A stretch of 64,000 nt of DNA from Schistosoma mansoni. Lineage: Eukaryota > Platyhelminthes > Trematoda > Strigeidida > Schistosomatidae. Positions within the stretch are counted from its first letter, which is position 1. Each line of letters opens with the position of its first letter. The notes under the pieces were generated by a model. That model was given only the letters and a program-made list of their open reading frames with translations. It ran no database searches and had not been told where the DNA came from. The stretch lies in the NCBI RefSeq assembly GCF_000237925.1, contig NC_031502.1, positions 35,889,299 to 35,953,298 on the forward strand, written 5' to 3'. The translations under genes were made by a program, and so were the position numbers. Of this stretch, positions 53,101-58,900 are shown one piece after another.

Positions 53101-54892
53101 TTGTTTATTATAAAAAGCTTACACTTTTTGACGTTGTACGTACTGGACAAAAAGCTAGCTTACTTGGAGTATCCTATCGTCCTATATATCGACTATCTCT
53201 TATTGGTAATACAAATGCAAACATGAAAACTTTATCCGAAAAGACAAATAGTATTGGAGATAGTAGAATTTCTAATAGAAGTGTTTTATCGACCAGTCAG
53301 TTGCATAATATATCACAGACGTCCAGTGTACTTAGTTCATCCGTACAAAATCAATCAAATTCGATGTCATCACACAATCTAAGTGATTCAATAAGAAATG
53401 GTCTCGTTTCACCTTCTTCTGTATCATGTACAAGTGATAGGAATAATCACAGGTATTTTTAACGTCCTATTTTGAAGTGATTTTACTATTTTTCACCATG
53501 AAGCTATTGCTCTATTAAATTCACTCACAGTTACATCCGCCTAGAAAAGTGACAAAGTCAATCTCAAGAATCCATTCTATTTTTACTTACCTTGATTTTC
53601 TTTTTTATACTTATATTCATAATTTTTATTTAAGTAATATTAATTAGTTGAATCGATTTTCTAATTTAAAGAGAGTTTTATCATGTACTAAGATCAACTG
53701 AAAAACCATTATAAAATACAAGTGACACACAACCAGAAAGCATTTGTATTTTATTAGTTTTGAACTCCTGTCAGTACTTACGTATGCGTGAACACATGAA
53801 ATCGACCAGAAAAAAAGTCCTCAGGTCTTGCAACGAATGTGACATTTTCAGACTATTACATTGATATTCATAACTGTATATTCGCTACTTCAGTTGTTTT
53901 ACAGTATATAACTTGACCATTCAATAATTTAGTGTATTTATATATGGAAACTTCTGTTTTATTTCACAAGTGATAACCTAATTAGGTTTATAGCAGTTAA
54001 TAATACATACATATTTCATATTGTGGATAACCGTTAATTATAGTAAGCGCTTTATTCAAAAATCATTATTCTTGATTAAGGTAAAGAATTCTTATCAGCA
54101 AAATCACATTATTAACTTTGTATTGTTTGCAAACAATACCAACATGAATTTAAACTTCACCCCATTGCACAAGCAAGTGGCTATCAGGACTCAGTAGCTA
54201 AGTGAATAACGCGATGGCGTTTGAATGATACTAGGTTCGATTAACTGTGATGCAGGTACATCCAATTGACGAGTTCCAGATAGTACGAAACGCGCGTTCT
54301 GGATTCCACTGCTAGCCACCATCCATCTTTGCTTAAAAATATATAATATTTTAAGATAGTCTTTTAATATACATCTAACTTGTAACTATTCAAATACCTT
54401 AATGAAGGACATTTCTAATAGTCACTCACTGTTAGTCAAATTCACCAGAGAATGTATAGTTTCCATGAGTTTATTTTAATTGTACGATATATATGATGCA
54501 TAAGTTCCAATGTAATCAGTCATTTCTTGTTTCTCCAAAATTAGCTTTCATTGCTCTGATTGTTTTTGGATTTTGCAGTGTTTAGTTTCTTAACACATTG
54601 TAAACTTTTAGTAAAACTGTATAGCTACAATAAATAGTTAAAATTGAATTAAAAACAAGAATTTGGTTTCAATATATGCACAATAAATCAGTTGAAATTT
54701 ATGAATTGAATATATCTCACGTTTAATACCTACTACAATATTGATCCTATCTAGTGAGTAGTATTGTTCAATCGCATGAGTGTTCAATCATCATAATTCA
54801 ATCAAGAAATTAATTATATGCTAATGAGTTATTCATTTATTCGCGTAATACCTTTGTTTTGTTTATTTTTGTACAGGGATCGTGTATCGTGA
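23111..54892 (+). CDS. LLGL: Lethal giant larvae homologue (LLGL/l(2)gl polarity protein), 16 coding exons
   Basis: Join 23111-23221, 23255-23352, 24045-24126, 24160-24506, 25697-26076, 27715-27766, 28226-28652, 31365-31694, 35662-35814, 46243-46350, 47378-47911, 49346-49775, 51181-51399, 51909-52198, 53118-53452, 54877-54892. The total is 3912 nt, about 1303 residues, and every junction is GT-AG and in phase. Lgl is a cortical scaffold of the basolateral (Scribble) module and is antagonised by aPKC. Family landmarks in order: YGFPSKPTSVAYDP, the WD-type LLIGYNSGLSLLFDL and HSDGSLGVWS, the LLGL-domain GPFPCK and GGMPRATYGERH, LLTGHEDGSVAFWR, PPFRQAGVFDP, FQWKGH, GTPHGFG, LKKSLRDSFRRLKR, and SEEQIRLFNLP. 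Tomosyn is less likely because the basic KKSLRxSFRR segment is Lgl-type and no C-terminal SNARE motif follows. The first and last exons are the least certain. Confidence 0.93.
23222..23254 (+). other. LLGL: LLGL intron 1, 33-bp micro-intron
   Basis: GTAAGG ... TTTTTAG. Tiny introns near the 5' end are a known feature of schistosome genes, and intron 3 of this gene has the same length. Confidence 0.75.
23255..23352 (+). CDS. LLGL: LLGL coding exon 2
   Basis: Encodes YGFPSKPTSVAYDP and the first propeller strands (MLAVLTRDGNIY). It ends in phase 2 at ATAT|GTATCC; joining to exon 3 gives NIYIYGKPGISF, matching the family's K-I-Y-G-x-P-G-V-E-F. Confidence 0.88.
24045..24126 (+). CDS. LLGL: LLGL coding exon 3
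   Basis: Starts after AAAAG with A-TAC-GGG and ends AGT|GTAAGT. Encodes YGKPGISFSAVHE and VVFLTGS, aligned to the first WD repeat of Lgl. Confidence 0.88.
24127..24159 (+). other. LLGL: LLGL intron 3, second 33-bp micro-intron
   Basis: GTAAGT ... GTTTTAG. Its removal joins VVFLTGS to RKLVTLTDSDDMYLWE, reproducing the continuous family block L-x-x-L-x-D-D-x-x-L-x-L-W-E. Confidence 0.85.
24160..24506 (+). CDS. LLGL: LLGL coding exon 4
   Basis: Carries DSDDMYLWEL, a Ser/Thr/Gln-rich loop and the WD-type strand GRSILIGTDNGWVASV. Ends in phase 2 at GATGG|GTAAGA. Confidence 0.92.
25697..26076 (+). CDS. LLGL: LLGL coding exon 5
   Basis: After TTTCCAG; encodes LLIGYNSGLSLLFDLRSDRV and HSDGSLGVWSLRE, consecutive WD repeats of the first propeller, with a Gln/Asn-rich loop between. 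Ends TAT G|GTAAGT. Confidence 0.93.
26250..26420 (-). repeat. RTE 3' untranslated fragment, part of a nested pair (LLGL intron 5)
   Basis: The segment from about 26255 matches the RTE 3' region at 60175-60290 on the minus strand (a TTCAAGTTGTTACACCGCATTAG-type sequence, read here in part). It stops at the start of the LINE-like repeat at about 26420. More RTE sequence resumes at 26955. Confidence 0.65.
26420..26954 (+). mobile_element. LINE-like 3'-end repeat with A-rich tail, inserted in RTE sequence
   Basis: About 530 bp ending in an AAATAAATGAATAAATAAAT-type tail. It shares its full length with 44338-44860 (minus) and 56575-57110 (plus), and its 3' half with 48647-48925 (minus). Translated copies are full of stops, so this is a non-coding retro-repeat or the 3' untranslated end of a longer LINE. 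It is flanked on both sides by minus-strand RTE sequence. Confidence 0.7.
26955..27235 (-). pseudogene. RTE C-terminal fragment, other side of the nested insertion
   Basis: Matches 60590-60880 on the minus strand: a decayed block equivalent to the LxxLRWLGHVLRMPNHRLP segment (here DIHRLKRLGHLLQIPNHHLL) and further coding remnants towards 27235. About 260 bp of RTE expected between this piece and 26250-26420 are missing. Confidence 0.75.
27715..27766 (+). CDS. LLGL: LLGL coding exon 6
   Basis: A 52-nt exon encoding GPFPCKLISKVFWLPSA, the opening of the Pfam LLGL domain (family: Y-G-P-F-P-C-K-A-I-x-K). GTTAG acceptor, GTAAGT donor, phases 1 to 2. Confidence 0.93.
28226..28652 (+). CDS. LLGL: LLGL coding exon 7
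   Basis: Encodes GGITVFVGGMPRATYGERH, then an Ala- and acidic-rich insertion of roughly 40 residues absent from fly and human Lgl (AAEAEDDDEIPEESS within it). LDLPSSLVDLVPV and ILVLLCEEEMVVIDL follow. Acceptor AACAG, donor ACACAG|GTAAGC. Confidence 0.94.
29163..29194. repeat. (TA)n microsatellite in LLGL intron 7
   Basis: Uninterrupted TA dinucleotides over 32 bp. Similar shorter tracts occur at 43280-43301, 55013-55046, 57874-57896 and 58414-58437, and a (CT)n tract at 55485-55503. Confidence 0.95.
29590..30240 (-). pseudogene. Old degenerate RTE 3'-terminal fragment in LLGL intron 7
   Basis: The plus strand follows the reversed RTE 3' region: an ACACCTGCGCTATCGTGA-type stretch at about 29820 equals ACACCTACGCCATTGTGA in the intact element. 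The segment around 29950-30200 matches the C-terminal coding part. Many substitutions and indels; clearly old. Confidence 0.75.
31365..31694 (+). CDS. LLGL: LLGL coding exon 8
   Basis: 110 codons, phase 0 at both ends. Contains GGWSSLPWPIQGGHALI (family: S-W-P-I-T-G-G) and LLTGHEDGSVAFWRLSAGG, the best conserved WD motif of Lgl. Donor TTG|GTAAGT. Confidence 0.95.
32340..32510 (+). repeat. Possible tRNA-derived SINE-like repeat in LLGL intron 8
   Basis: The sequence from GGGCGATGTTGCAGTGGTTAG to a GGCCTGAACTCCACCGC-type block has the layout of a tRNA-like A box followed by a decayed B box, and then a unique body. No direct repeats were found at its ends. Confidence 0.35.
32636..35340 (-). mobile_element. 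RTE-clade retrotransposon, full ends but 1226-bp internal deletion, 10-bp TSD
   Basis: Element body 32646-35330 (2685 bp), in LLGL intron 8 and antisense to the gene. TSD TCACTTTAAG at 32636-32645 and 35331-35340. Both ends match the intact copy at 38592-42503: 5' CCCGAYCGTTGCTGC, 3' TGAC repeat. Relative to that copy, bases equivalent to 40085-41310 are missing, with CTG on both sides of the junction. The loss takes the linker and reverse transcriptase fingers/palm and shifts the frame. Two frames remain: 35203-33830 (endonuclease half, whose 455 or so shared residues look identical to the intact copy) and 33780-32836 (YADD to the C-terminus). Confidence 0.95.
35662..35814 (+). CDS. LLGL: LLGL coding exon 9
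   Basis: Exactly 51 codons, phase 0 at both ends (TTTAG acceptor, CAG|GTAAGA donor). Encodes WPPFRQAGVFDPFMDDSRVA and LVVGGAAGQ, family-conserved. It lies only 320 bp from the inverted RTE copy in intron 8 and inside the loop between the two inverted RTE copies. Confidence 0.95.
36449..36901 (-). repeat. Smalpha-like repeat, partial tandem (331-bp period), tRNA-like head plus hammerhead
   Basis: The segment 36449-36571 recurs at 36780-36901, giving a period of 331 bp, close to the published unit of about 335 bp for Smalpha satellite DNA. The minus strand holds a tRNA-like head: A box TGGCCGAGTGG (about 36734-36724) and B box GGTTCGAGTCC (about 36691-36681). A hammerhead follows at about 36648-36602 with CTGACGA and GTCC/GGAC stem II, but the conserved GAAA is GAGA, so cleavage is unlikely. 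Confidence 0.85.
37960..38270 (-). pseudogene. Old RTE 5'-end remnant in LLGL intron 9
   Basis: Matches the reversed 5' part of the RTE (region 38700-39120 of the intact copy): a CCCACACCGTGGAA segment, CAGTAGAGTTAGCAGTATGACTT-like sequence (read in part) and the CAGACCTGCTTG block. It is diverged, with indels, and lies just 320 bp upstream of the new RTE insertion. Confidence 0.7.
38580..42515 (+). mobile_element. Apparently intact RTE-clade non-LTR retrotransposon with perfect 12-bp TSD
   Basis: Element body 38592-42503, 3912 bp, in LLGL intron 9 in the sense direction. TSD TTTTTTCGGCCA at 38580-38591 and 42504-42515 (13 bp if the preceding C is counted). It has a short 5' region, one long open frame, a 191-bp 3' region and a terminal (TGAC)n repeat instead of a poly(A) tail, as in RTE elements. 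Size and layout resemble the SR2/SjR2 type of schistosomes. The perfect TSD and open frame indicate a recent insertion from an active family. Confidence 0.95.
39247..42312 (+). CDS. RTE endonuclease-reverse transcriptase polyprotein
   Basis: From the ATG at 39247 (context GTCACCATGG, an optimal Kozak match) the protein has 1021 residues. The frame is open upstream to 38719 (GTG), 176 more codons with no ATG. Domains: APE-type endonuclease, with FNVRTLS, VSETRI, VVAGDFNAQVG, QIDHIVISHRW and the catalytic-histidine SDHD motif. A linker follows, then the reverse transcriptase: GKAAGPDGLAPE, IPIYKKG-type finger, FLDLKAAFDSVD (motif A), SGVRQGCPLSPFLFN (motif B) and LEYADDIVLFGED (motif C). The C-terminal region contains LLYGCETWPLR and RWLGHVLRMPEHRLP. 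All catalytic residues are present. It nicks DNA and copies its RNA into the nick. Confidence 0.95.
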   Translation: MANDSRARNAVPGLLKPRSKLHIGAFNVRTLSQIGQQASLAKTLESRTIDVCCVSETRIQDPSVVIHLTSPRQNGQPTKYTLRVSGDPLASSRGLAGVGIALSTRAEQALLEWIPVNSRLCAVRLNGSVRTRKDRDTRRCLFVVSAYAPTDCSHDEVKDDFYRKLSELLQKAKRSDIVVVAGDFNAQVGSLNQTERHLGGCFSIPAQRTDNGDRLLQLCSDNRLFLASTNFKHKERHRLTWRPPAPNQRWTQIDHIVISHRWRGSIEDCRSYWNTCLDSDHDLIRARICLRLNGRRKITLRRPIRIELEDEKAKCEFQKQLSSHLGSSVNETDPDVAWKDIRTAVETAVTSISHLNHRAPKNQWISSKSISLMDSRKLIPSGSEHDKELKQIRSRLTKSLRNDREQWWATKAKEMEKAAAVGNTRQLFRLIKETGIKKSSVSETISEKDGTLICSQPKRLERWAEHFKEQFSWPSATAQLPTIPRKTEWNIEVGPPTLLEVQKAISNLKRGKAAGPDGLAPEVFKYGGPILAIRLTNILAKIWETDVIPSDWSQSLIVPIYKKGSKSSCDNHRGISLTNIASKILASIIIGHLTKTRELQTRENQAGFRPGRGCIDHIFTIRQVLEHRHAYRRPTMIVFLDLKAAFDSVDREVLWQCLSLKGVPEKYINLLKALYSNTISRVRAYGELSYDFTTSSGVRQGCPLSPFLFNFMIDLLLQITLSSTEFSGIDLLPGGPLSDLEYADDIVLFGEDADKMQSLLLELSNNARIFGMRFSPSKCKLLLQDWFASTPELRMGSEVVERVNQFTYLGSLISPDGLVSGEISARIQKARLAFANLRYLWRRRDIRLSIKGRVYCEAVRSVLLYGCETWPLRVEDTRRLLVFDHRCLRNIARICWDNRVSNSEVRRRVLGNDGKSVDEVMNLHRLRWLGHVLRMPEHRLPRRSMMTSVGDGWKRVRGGQTKTWHQCLKSLTSSLSHVGRCRLPGWGPRDYRNQWLETLCDMAQNRSQWRRCIHSLSSLKL
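43800..44098 (+). repeat. Decayed RTE 3'-terminal fragment, LLGL intron 9
   Basis: Follows the end of the RTE coding region (a GACGTGCCTCACAATCGG-type stretch equals GACATGGCTCAGAATCGA of the intact copy) and ends in GACTGACTGACTG, the element's terminal repeat. No protein-coding potential remains. Confidence 0.75.
44338..44860 (-). repeat. LINE-like 3'-end repeat, LLGL intron 9
   Basis: Reverse-oriented, diverged copy of the unit at 26420-26954: the T-rich left end is its A-rich tail. The GAGGGCTTTGATACTGCC block and the TAATCCACAAGGCAGTGGAGC block are shared with the other copies. No TSD could be made out. Confidence 0.7.
45190..45290 (-). repeat. Degenerate hammerhead-bearing repeat (same family as 2943-2988)
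   Basis: The minus strand reads CTGAGAAGCCC, a loop, then GGACGAAAAGAC at about 45283-45235, with flanks that match those of the hammerhead at 2943-2988. The core has CTGAGAA instead of CTGANGA, a mismatch in stem II and no clear cleavage triplet, so it should be inactive. Confidence 0.55.
45662..45983 (-). mobile_element. Smalpha-like insertion with internally inverted segment and 14-bp TSD
   Basis: Body 45676-45969, flanked by perfect direct repeats AGTTTGTTTTTTAA at 45662-45675 and 45970-45983. The left part (45676-45843) holds the hammerhead/tRNA-like head in minus orientation. The right part (about 45846-45965) is the tail segment of the unit in the opposite orientation to that of the copy at 36449-36901. 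The hammerhead (about 45750-45705) has ATAACGA where CTGANGA is required, so it is not functional; GAAA and GTC are kept. Confidence 0.85.
46243..46350 (+). CDS. LLGL: LLGL coding exon 10
   Basis: 36 codons, phase 0 both ends. Encodes VIVYQFLNF and GFQWKGHAPLT, the conserved G-F-x-W-K-G-H block of Lgl. TTTCAG acceptor, ACA|GTAAAT donor. It follows a 10.4-kb intron that carries most of the inserted elements. Confidence 0.94.
47378..47911 (+). CDS. LLGL: LLGL coding exon 11 (contains the aPKC-target basic segment)
   Basis: 178 codons, phase 0 both ends. Contains VQPPARITSLLLSEFE, LGTPHGFGVVFV and then, at residues 827-850, ARRRTRELKKSLRDSFRR. In fly and human Lgl this segment has three aPKC-target serines and binds the plasma membrane through its basic residues. 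Here the second and third serines (about S834 and S838) are kept and the first position is glutamate (about E830, codon 47777-47779). Confidence 0.96.
48634..48938 (-). mobile_element. 5'-truncated LINE-like repeat with 13-bp TSD (LLGL intron 11)
   Basis: Body 48647-48925, flanked by TCAGCCTTGTATT at 48634-48646 and 48926-48938. It begins, in its own orientation, inside the unit defined at 26420-26954 and ends in the TAAATAAATA-type tail. TSD, tail and 5' truncation together show LINE-type retrotransposition. Confidence 0.85.
49346..49775 (+). CDS. LLGL: LLGL coding exon 12
   Basis: Encodes VATLFIGTKAGTVKLYSIFV and ELILQHRAPVLSLRLID, matching the family's W-A-G-T-N-S-G-x-V-x-x-Y and L-x-H-R-A-P-V blocks. 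The acceptor (ATCTAAG at 49345) has a weak pyrimidine tract, so the 5' edge is less certain. Donor TCGG|GTATGT, phase 1. Confidence 0.9.
50650..50733 (+). repeat. tRNA-like sequence, SINE head or tRNA pseudogene (LLGL intron 12)
   Basis: TTGGTTTAATGG (about 50660-50671) fits an A box and GGTTCAAGTCT (about 50709-50719) a B box, at tRNA-like spacing. The acceptor and anticodon arms do not pair convincingly, so it is not called as a functional tRNA gene. Confidence 0.5.
51181..51399 (+). CDS. LLGL: LLGL coding exon 13
   Basis: Encodes LPVLSVVSEEQIRLFNLPNL, equivalent to the family's L-I-A-S-E-E-Q-F-K-V-F-x-L-P. ATATAG acceptor, ACTG|GTTAGT donor, phase 1 to 1. Confidence 0.93.
51655..51840 (+). 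repeat. Smalpha-like head: tRNA-like part plus hammerhead with conserved core
   Basis: Plus strand: a decayed tRNA-like head (GGACTCAGTAGCTAAATG, then TTCGAGTCCTG), then hammerhead CTGACGA, stem II GTCC/GGAC, GAAA and GTC at about 51757-51800. The core is complete, but stem I (ATCCAT with CTTAAT) pairs poorly. It lies in LLGL intron 13 in the sense direction, 70 bp upstream of exon 14. Confidence 0.75.
51909..52198 (+). CDS. LLGL: LLGL coding exon 14
   Basis: Encodes YSFVFTNVGGQAVLLSMPQL, VAVSSVVFSQPG and GLYQLAPGQ, matching the L-T-N-L-G-D-x-x-V-x-S-x-P-x-L region of the second propeller. Acceptor CATAATAG, donor CAA|GTATGT. Confidence 0.92.
53118..53452 (+). CDS. LLGL: LLGL coding exon 15
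   Basis: Starts LTLFDVVRTG (family: F-x-x-F-S-L-x-A-R-x) and becomes a long Ser/Asn/Gln-rich tail, a typical disordered Lgl C-terminus. Donor CACAG|GTATTT, phase 2. If the donor is not used, the frame ends at a TAA three codons later (53459-53461). Confidence 0.85.
54144..54337 (+). repeat. Smalpha-like head with broken hammerhead (LLGL intron 15)
   Basis: Matches the 36449-36901 unit in plus orientation: ACTTCACCCCATTGCACAAG, GGACTCAGTAGCTAAGTG, and a hammerhead at about 54262-54310. The core reads TTGACGA (C3 lost), stem II is mismatched and the cleavage triplet is GTT, so it should not cleave. Confidence 0.75.
54877..54892 (+). CDS. LLGL: LLGL coding exon 16 (terminal, tentative)
   Basis: After a strong T-rich acceptor (TTTATTTTTGTACAG) the frame continues with five codons and TGA at 54890-54892. 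It completes the total to an exact multiple of three. A coding end this short is unusual, and an earlier stop in exon 15 or a further downstream exon are alternatives. Confidence 0.5.
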
Positions 54893-56574
54893 ATAATATA
54901 ATTCATTGTTCAGTTTATGCTAATCTCTCACTAACTAAATACTAGATCAGTGCTACAATTTGCCGCAAACATATCATGCTTTTTCTTTCCCCCTCCCTCT
55001 TGTCTTTTCCTTGATATATATATATATATATATACATATATATATAGGTTTGTCCTTCAAAACAATGTTTTTACCTTTAAATGATCTTCATTTCCCTAGA
55101 CTAATAATCCTGGTGTATGGTTTAGTCAAAAACTGTCACTGATTAATTCTGTATTTCTTTTACAAGTTTAATATGATTTATCCGTAATAAGTTTTTTTCT
55201 AATGTTCTTTGTTTTAGCGTGTATGTTTTTTTCCGCTCAAGTTGTGTTTTTTTCCTTATGTTGTTAGCATTATGCACATTGCTTTGCTTTATTTTTGTTT
55301 TCACTATCTTTATCATGTATAATAAAATGTGGATTAAACAATTTTGATCTCTGTCCATTGTTCAATTTTCAAATCACCCATTTAAAATATTAAAAAAACA
55401 ACAAGAAAATATGTACTTGCAAAATATACACGGTAACACTGTGTCTGTTTACATTTGTTGTACTACCCACCCCTCTCCCATCTCCCTCTCTCTCTCTCTC
55501 TCTATACTGCAAAGCCTTTGACGCTATATTCAAACATTCAGTTGAATTTTTTATACATAATTTCGTCTTTTGTGTTTACATTTGCTATGTCCTTGAAAAC
55601 TTAACTTTATCGACAAAAAATAATAGGGTAATTGTTTCTAAGCAAACTGTTTTTTTCCAATACTATTTATTTATAATTGTTTGATTTTAATTTGTCTTTT
55701 TCATTTAATAATGATTGGAATACACATTTGATATTTTACGAATTAATTAATTAATATCGAAATTGTTTCTTTATAGTTTCAGTTATTGTATACATTTTTT
55801 TAAACAAAACCCTCCCACACACACACACACTGATTATTCATATTTGGCGAATAAAAAATGCTTCATATTTCATACATCATTGTGTATACGTATTTTAATG
55901 AGAATTATAGTTTCTTTGCAATTTGATTAGTGTTCTTAGTAACGAGTTATTTTTTTAAATAATAATTATACTGTAAAACATGAAAGTAGACAGAAGGAAT
56001 ATGTTTGTGTGAAGTTACAAAGTACTTATATAGTACATTATACATTGGCTTCAATCTTCTATTTGCATCTTTCGGTGTGTTCTGCTATCTGAACTACCTT
56101 CTCATCTGGTCTCCAAGTGTTCTACAAACATCATGCTTTCAATGCACTGAAACTTCTTACTCCGTCTGACAGTTATAACAACTTCAATGTGACGTCCCGC
56201 TACACACTACTTACAAAAAATCTTGTCTTTAGCGTCCACTATAATCCTTGTATTCGTAGACACTAGTCTAATGTCTCATTGTCTGATAACATTTATTTTA
56301 GTGAAACTGAGAATTAAAAATGCTCATAGAAGTAAACAGTTTATAAGTCATGAAAACTTAGATTATTTGTTAGTTTCAAACGAATTCGTATAAAAGAGAA
56401 TGTATACGCGTTTTGTTCGTAATAGTTGGTTCCGACGATTACCATATTTATTGTTATGTTGTAACAGTTTTGTATGATGATAACGTTCAGAAACTAATTA
56501 TATGTTCAAGGTTTTTTGTTTGTATTATGTTTACTATCACAAGTTTTCTTCATTATTTGTTAGTTGGTAGACGA
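54893..56574 (+). other. Probable LLGL 3' untranslated region and downstream spacer
   Basis: The first AATAAA after the stop is at 55321-55326, a candidate polyadenylation signal. The stretch is low in complexity: (TA)n at 55013-55046, (CT)n at 55485-55503 and a short (CA)n near 55815. No gene recognised. Confidence 0.45.
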
Positions 56575-57110
56575 GAATGGACTCGCCCTCAAATGCCCTG
56601 GTACAGTCGAGGGTGAAGTGAGTCCAATCTTCTCAAAAAGCTCTCACATGACCACGCGTATACAGCTACTAACATGGAAGTCCTATTAATTGACTTCTCA
56701 CGGCCGAGGTGTTGTTTACGAAATTGAGAGGACGAAAAGCGAATGTCCGGCACTTTAACCGGGTTGGTGGATATCCAGGACCTACCTAGGGTAGTTGGAA
56801 ATCTCTGATTTCAATCCAATGAAGCACATGGACTCCAGTATCCTGAGGCAAAAAATGGCGTTTAAACTTATTGTTAGTCATCGGCTACCATGTGACTGAA
56901 TCTCCTAACGTTGCTCCACTGCCTTTTGGACTAGACCTTTAGGTTAAAGGCTCGGTGAGTAGCTCCTTAAAAAAACCATTAGTTTCGGTTTGGGCACCCG
57001 TGCAGTATCCAAACCCACATACAAAACGAGTGACGAAATGTGGCGCACATATAAGTAGTGCCCCGTTATACCAATGTTTATGTGTTCAAATAAATAAATA
57101 CATAAATGAG
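56575..57110 (+). repeat. LINE-like 3'-end repeat
   Basis: Full-length counterpart of 26420-26954 in the same orientation, starting at CTCAAATGCCCTGGTACAG and ending with an AAATAAATAAATACATAAAT tail. Open frames are absent. A TSD is not clear. Confidence 0.7.
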
Positions 57111-58454
57111 GACTGAACTAGATAAATAGAGGCAACATAAATTTAAAAGTTTTGTTTAGTGATAAAACAGCCAAGTAATGCTGACTGATTACTTACATTT
57201 TGTATGTAAAAATATCTTTATACAACTTCTCAATACTGTACATTTTTCACTTAAATAACATATATAAATCACATGATGTATTGTTATACATTCGGATTAA
57301 GAGTTTGAGTGTGCATAACGATGATAAATCGTTTTAAATAGGACTCAATGTAATTTTTATTCAAATGAAAAAAACCTTTAGGTTGAGTTCGAGGCAATTC
57401 ACTTATTCATGATTATTTCTCTAAGTGGTGGAAGTTACCGACTAAAAAAGAATATTCTTAAGATATAAATTAACTAAAAGTGTGCTGCCTCCTTATATTT
57501 TTGATAAGTTTCTATACCATACATTTATTACTGATTGTTTAAAGAAGCAATAGCTAAATTTTGTGTTACCCCGCACAGGTTTTCTTGAAAATGACGTTTC
57601 GATGTGTTTATTCGTAGCAAATTTATTTCTGACTGTTGTATTTATGATCAGAAATGCATTACTGAATAACCTACTCTTGTGATTTTTAGCCCTATATGAT
57701 GAATTTTGTCAACTTAATGATTTGGAATAAATAAATAATAATAATAGATTTCAGATATGACAGATGTTTTGGTCGTTTCAACGTTATTCGACAGTTAAGA
57801 TGGCTTCGTAAATGTAGATATAACTACTTTTTACTTTTATACGAGTGATGTCTTACTGTATTGGTGCAGTAAACATATATATATATATATATATATTGAC
57901 CTTAATGAATAAACTAAGTAACATGGAATAGAATGTTTTTACTGTCTCTCGTAAAAGCGGATTCAACAGCGATAAGATTTATACCTTTTGATTTCTTGTT
58001 CGATGGACAGGTTGTATTTCTGATTGCAATGGTCGAATGTCTCCTATCGCTGACCAGAATCCTTAGCGAAATTTTCAAATGTGTTTATTAAAGCATACGA
58101 AACACCAGTGTAAAAGACTGTAGTGCCTGAAACCAAAATTACAAACTGGAGTTTTAAATAATCTCCACTGATTGGTAATAGTCTCTAAACTGCTGAGTTC
58201 TTAAGATAAAAATTGATTGTGTGGCAACAACAAATAAATCAGCCTAACTGACGTAATTTAGGAAGCACAATAAATGGGCAGCCAGATGTTACTTGGCAAA
58301 CTGGATATAATCAGACAATTACTGGAACTTATGGAGTGCTCTGGTACTCCGAGCTTTTTATGCGAATACTTGTTATAGTGGTCAGCCTTACCTCTTGTGA
58401 TGGCTCAGCTGAAGTATATATATATATATATATATATTTGTAGGGACACTGGTT
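57111..58454. other. Spacer, no gene recognised
   Basis: AT-rich; holds (TA)n tracts at 57874-57896 and 58414-58437 and nothing else that I can name. Confidence 0.5.
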
Positions 58455-58900
58455 CTAGATCCTACCAACTCAAGCAGGTTGGTTGGAGTACAATAAGACC
58501 TGAAGAAGAAACTATATCCATGGTCGAAGTCGCACTTCTTACTGTAGGCGTATGTGACTGCAGTAAGACTTTTGTTTCAGGCAACCAGCACCTTCTGCGA
58601 TGTTGACTTCCCATGACAGAAGCAAGAGATTAAAAATCTCACATCTCATGGGTCTTCGTCGATGAATTACGAAGCCTGCACGTCAAGGATTTTTCACAAA
58701 AGGGCCGCTTGTAGCTAGCCTCAAGCGGTTGTCCCTTGGACTTAGCTATCACACTCCCAGGCCATTAAGACCACCATCAACCCAGTATTCTTTTCAGGCC
58801 TCAGAAGGAAATATTGTTCCGCGGTATGACAAACCACAAAGTGACAGCTTACTTCATACCTCTAATAACACCCGAGATCACCTTGGCTAACTGACTATTG
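58455..58900 (+). pseudogene. Old RTE 5'-end fragment
   Basis: Follows the 5' region of the intact RTE (about 38680-39150): ATCCTACCA..., CAGGCAACCAGCA, CAAGGATTTTT, CCTCAAGCGGTTGTCCCTTGG and a TTCTTTTCAGG segment. No long frame remains. It is opposite in orientation to the large RTE copy further right. Confidence 0.75.

Noticed and set aside
23111-54892. Assignment of the plus-strand gene to tomosyn (STXBP5) rather than Lgl
   Set aside because: The basic KKSLRDSFRR segment and overall block order are Lgl-type, and no C-terminal SNARE motif is present.
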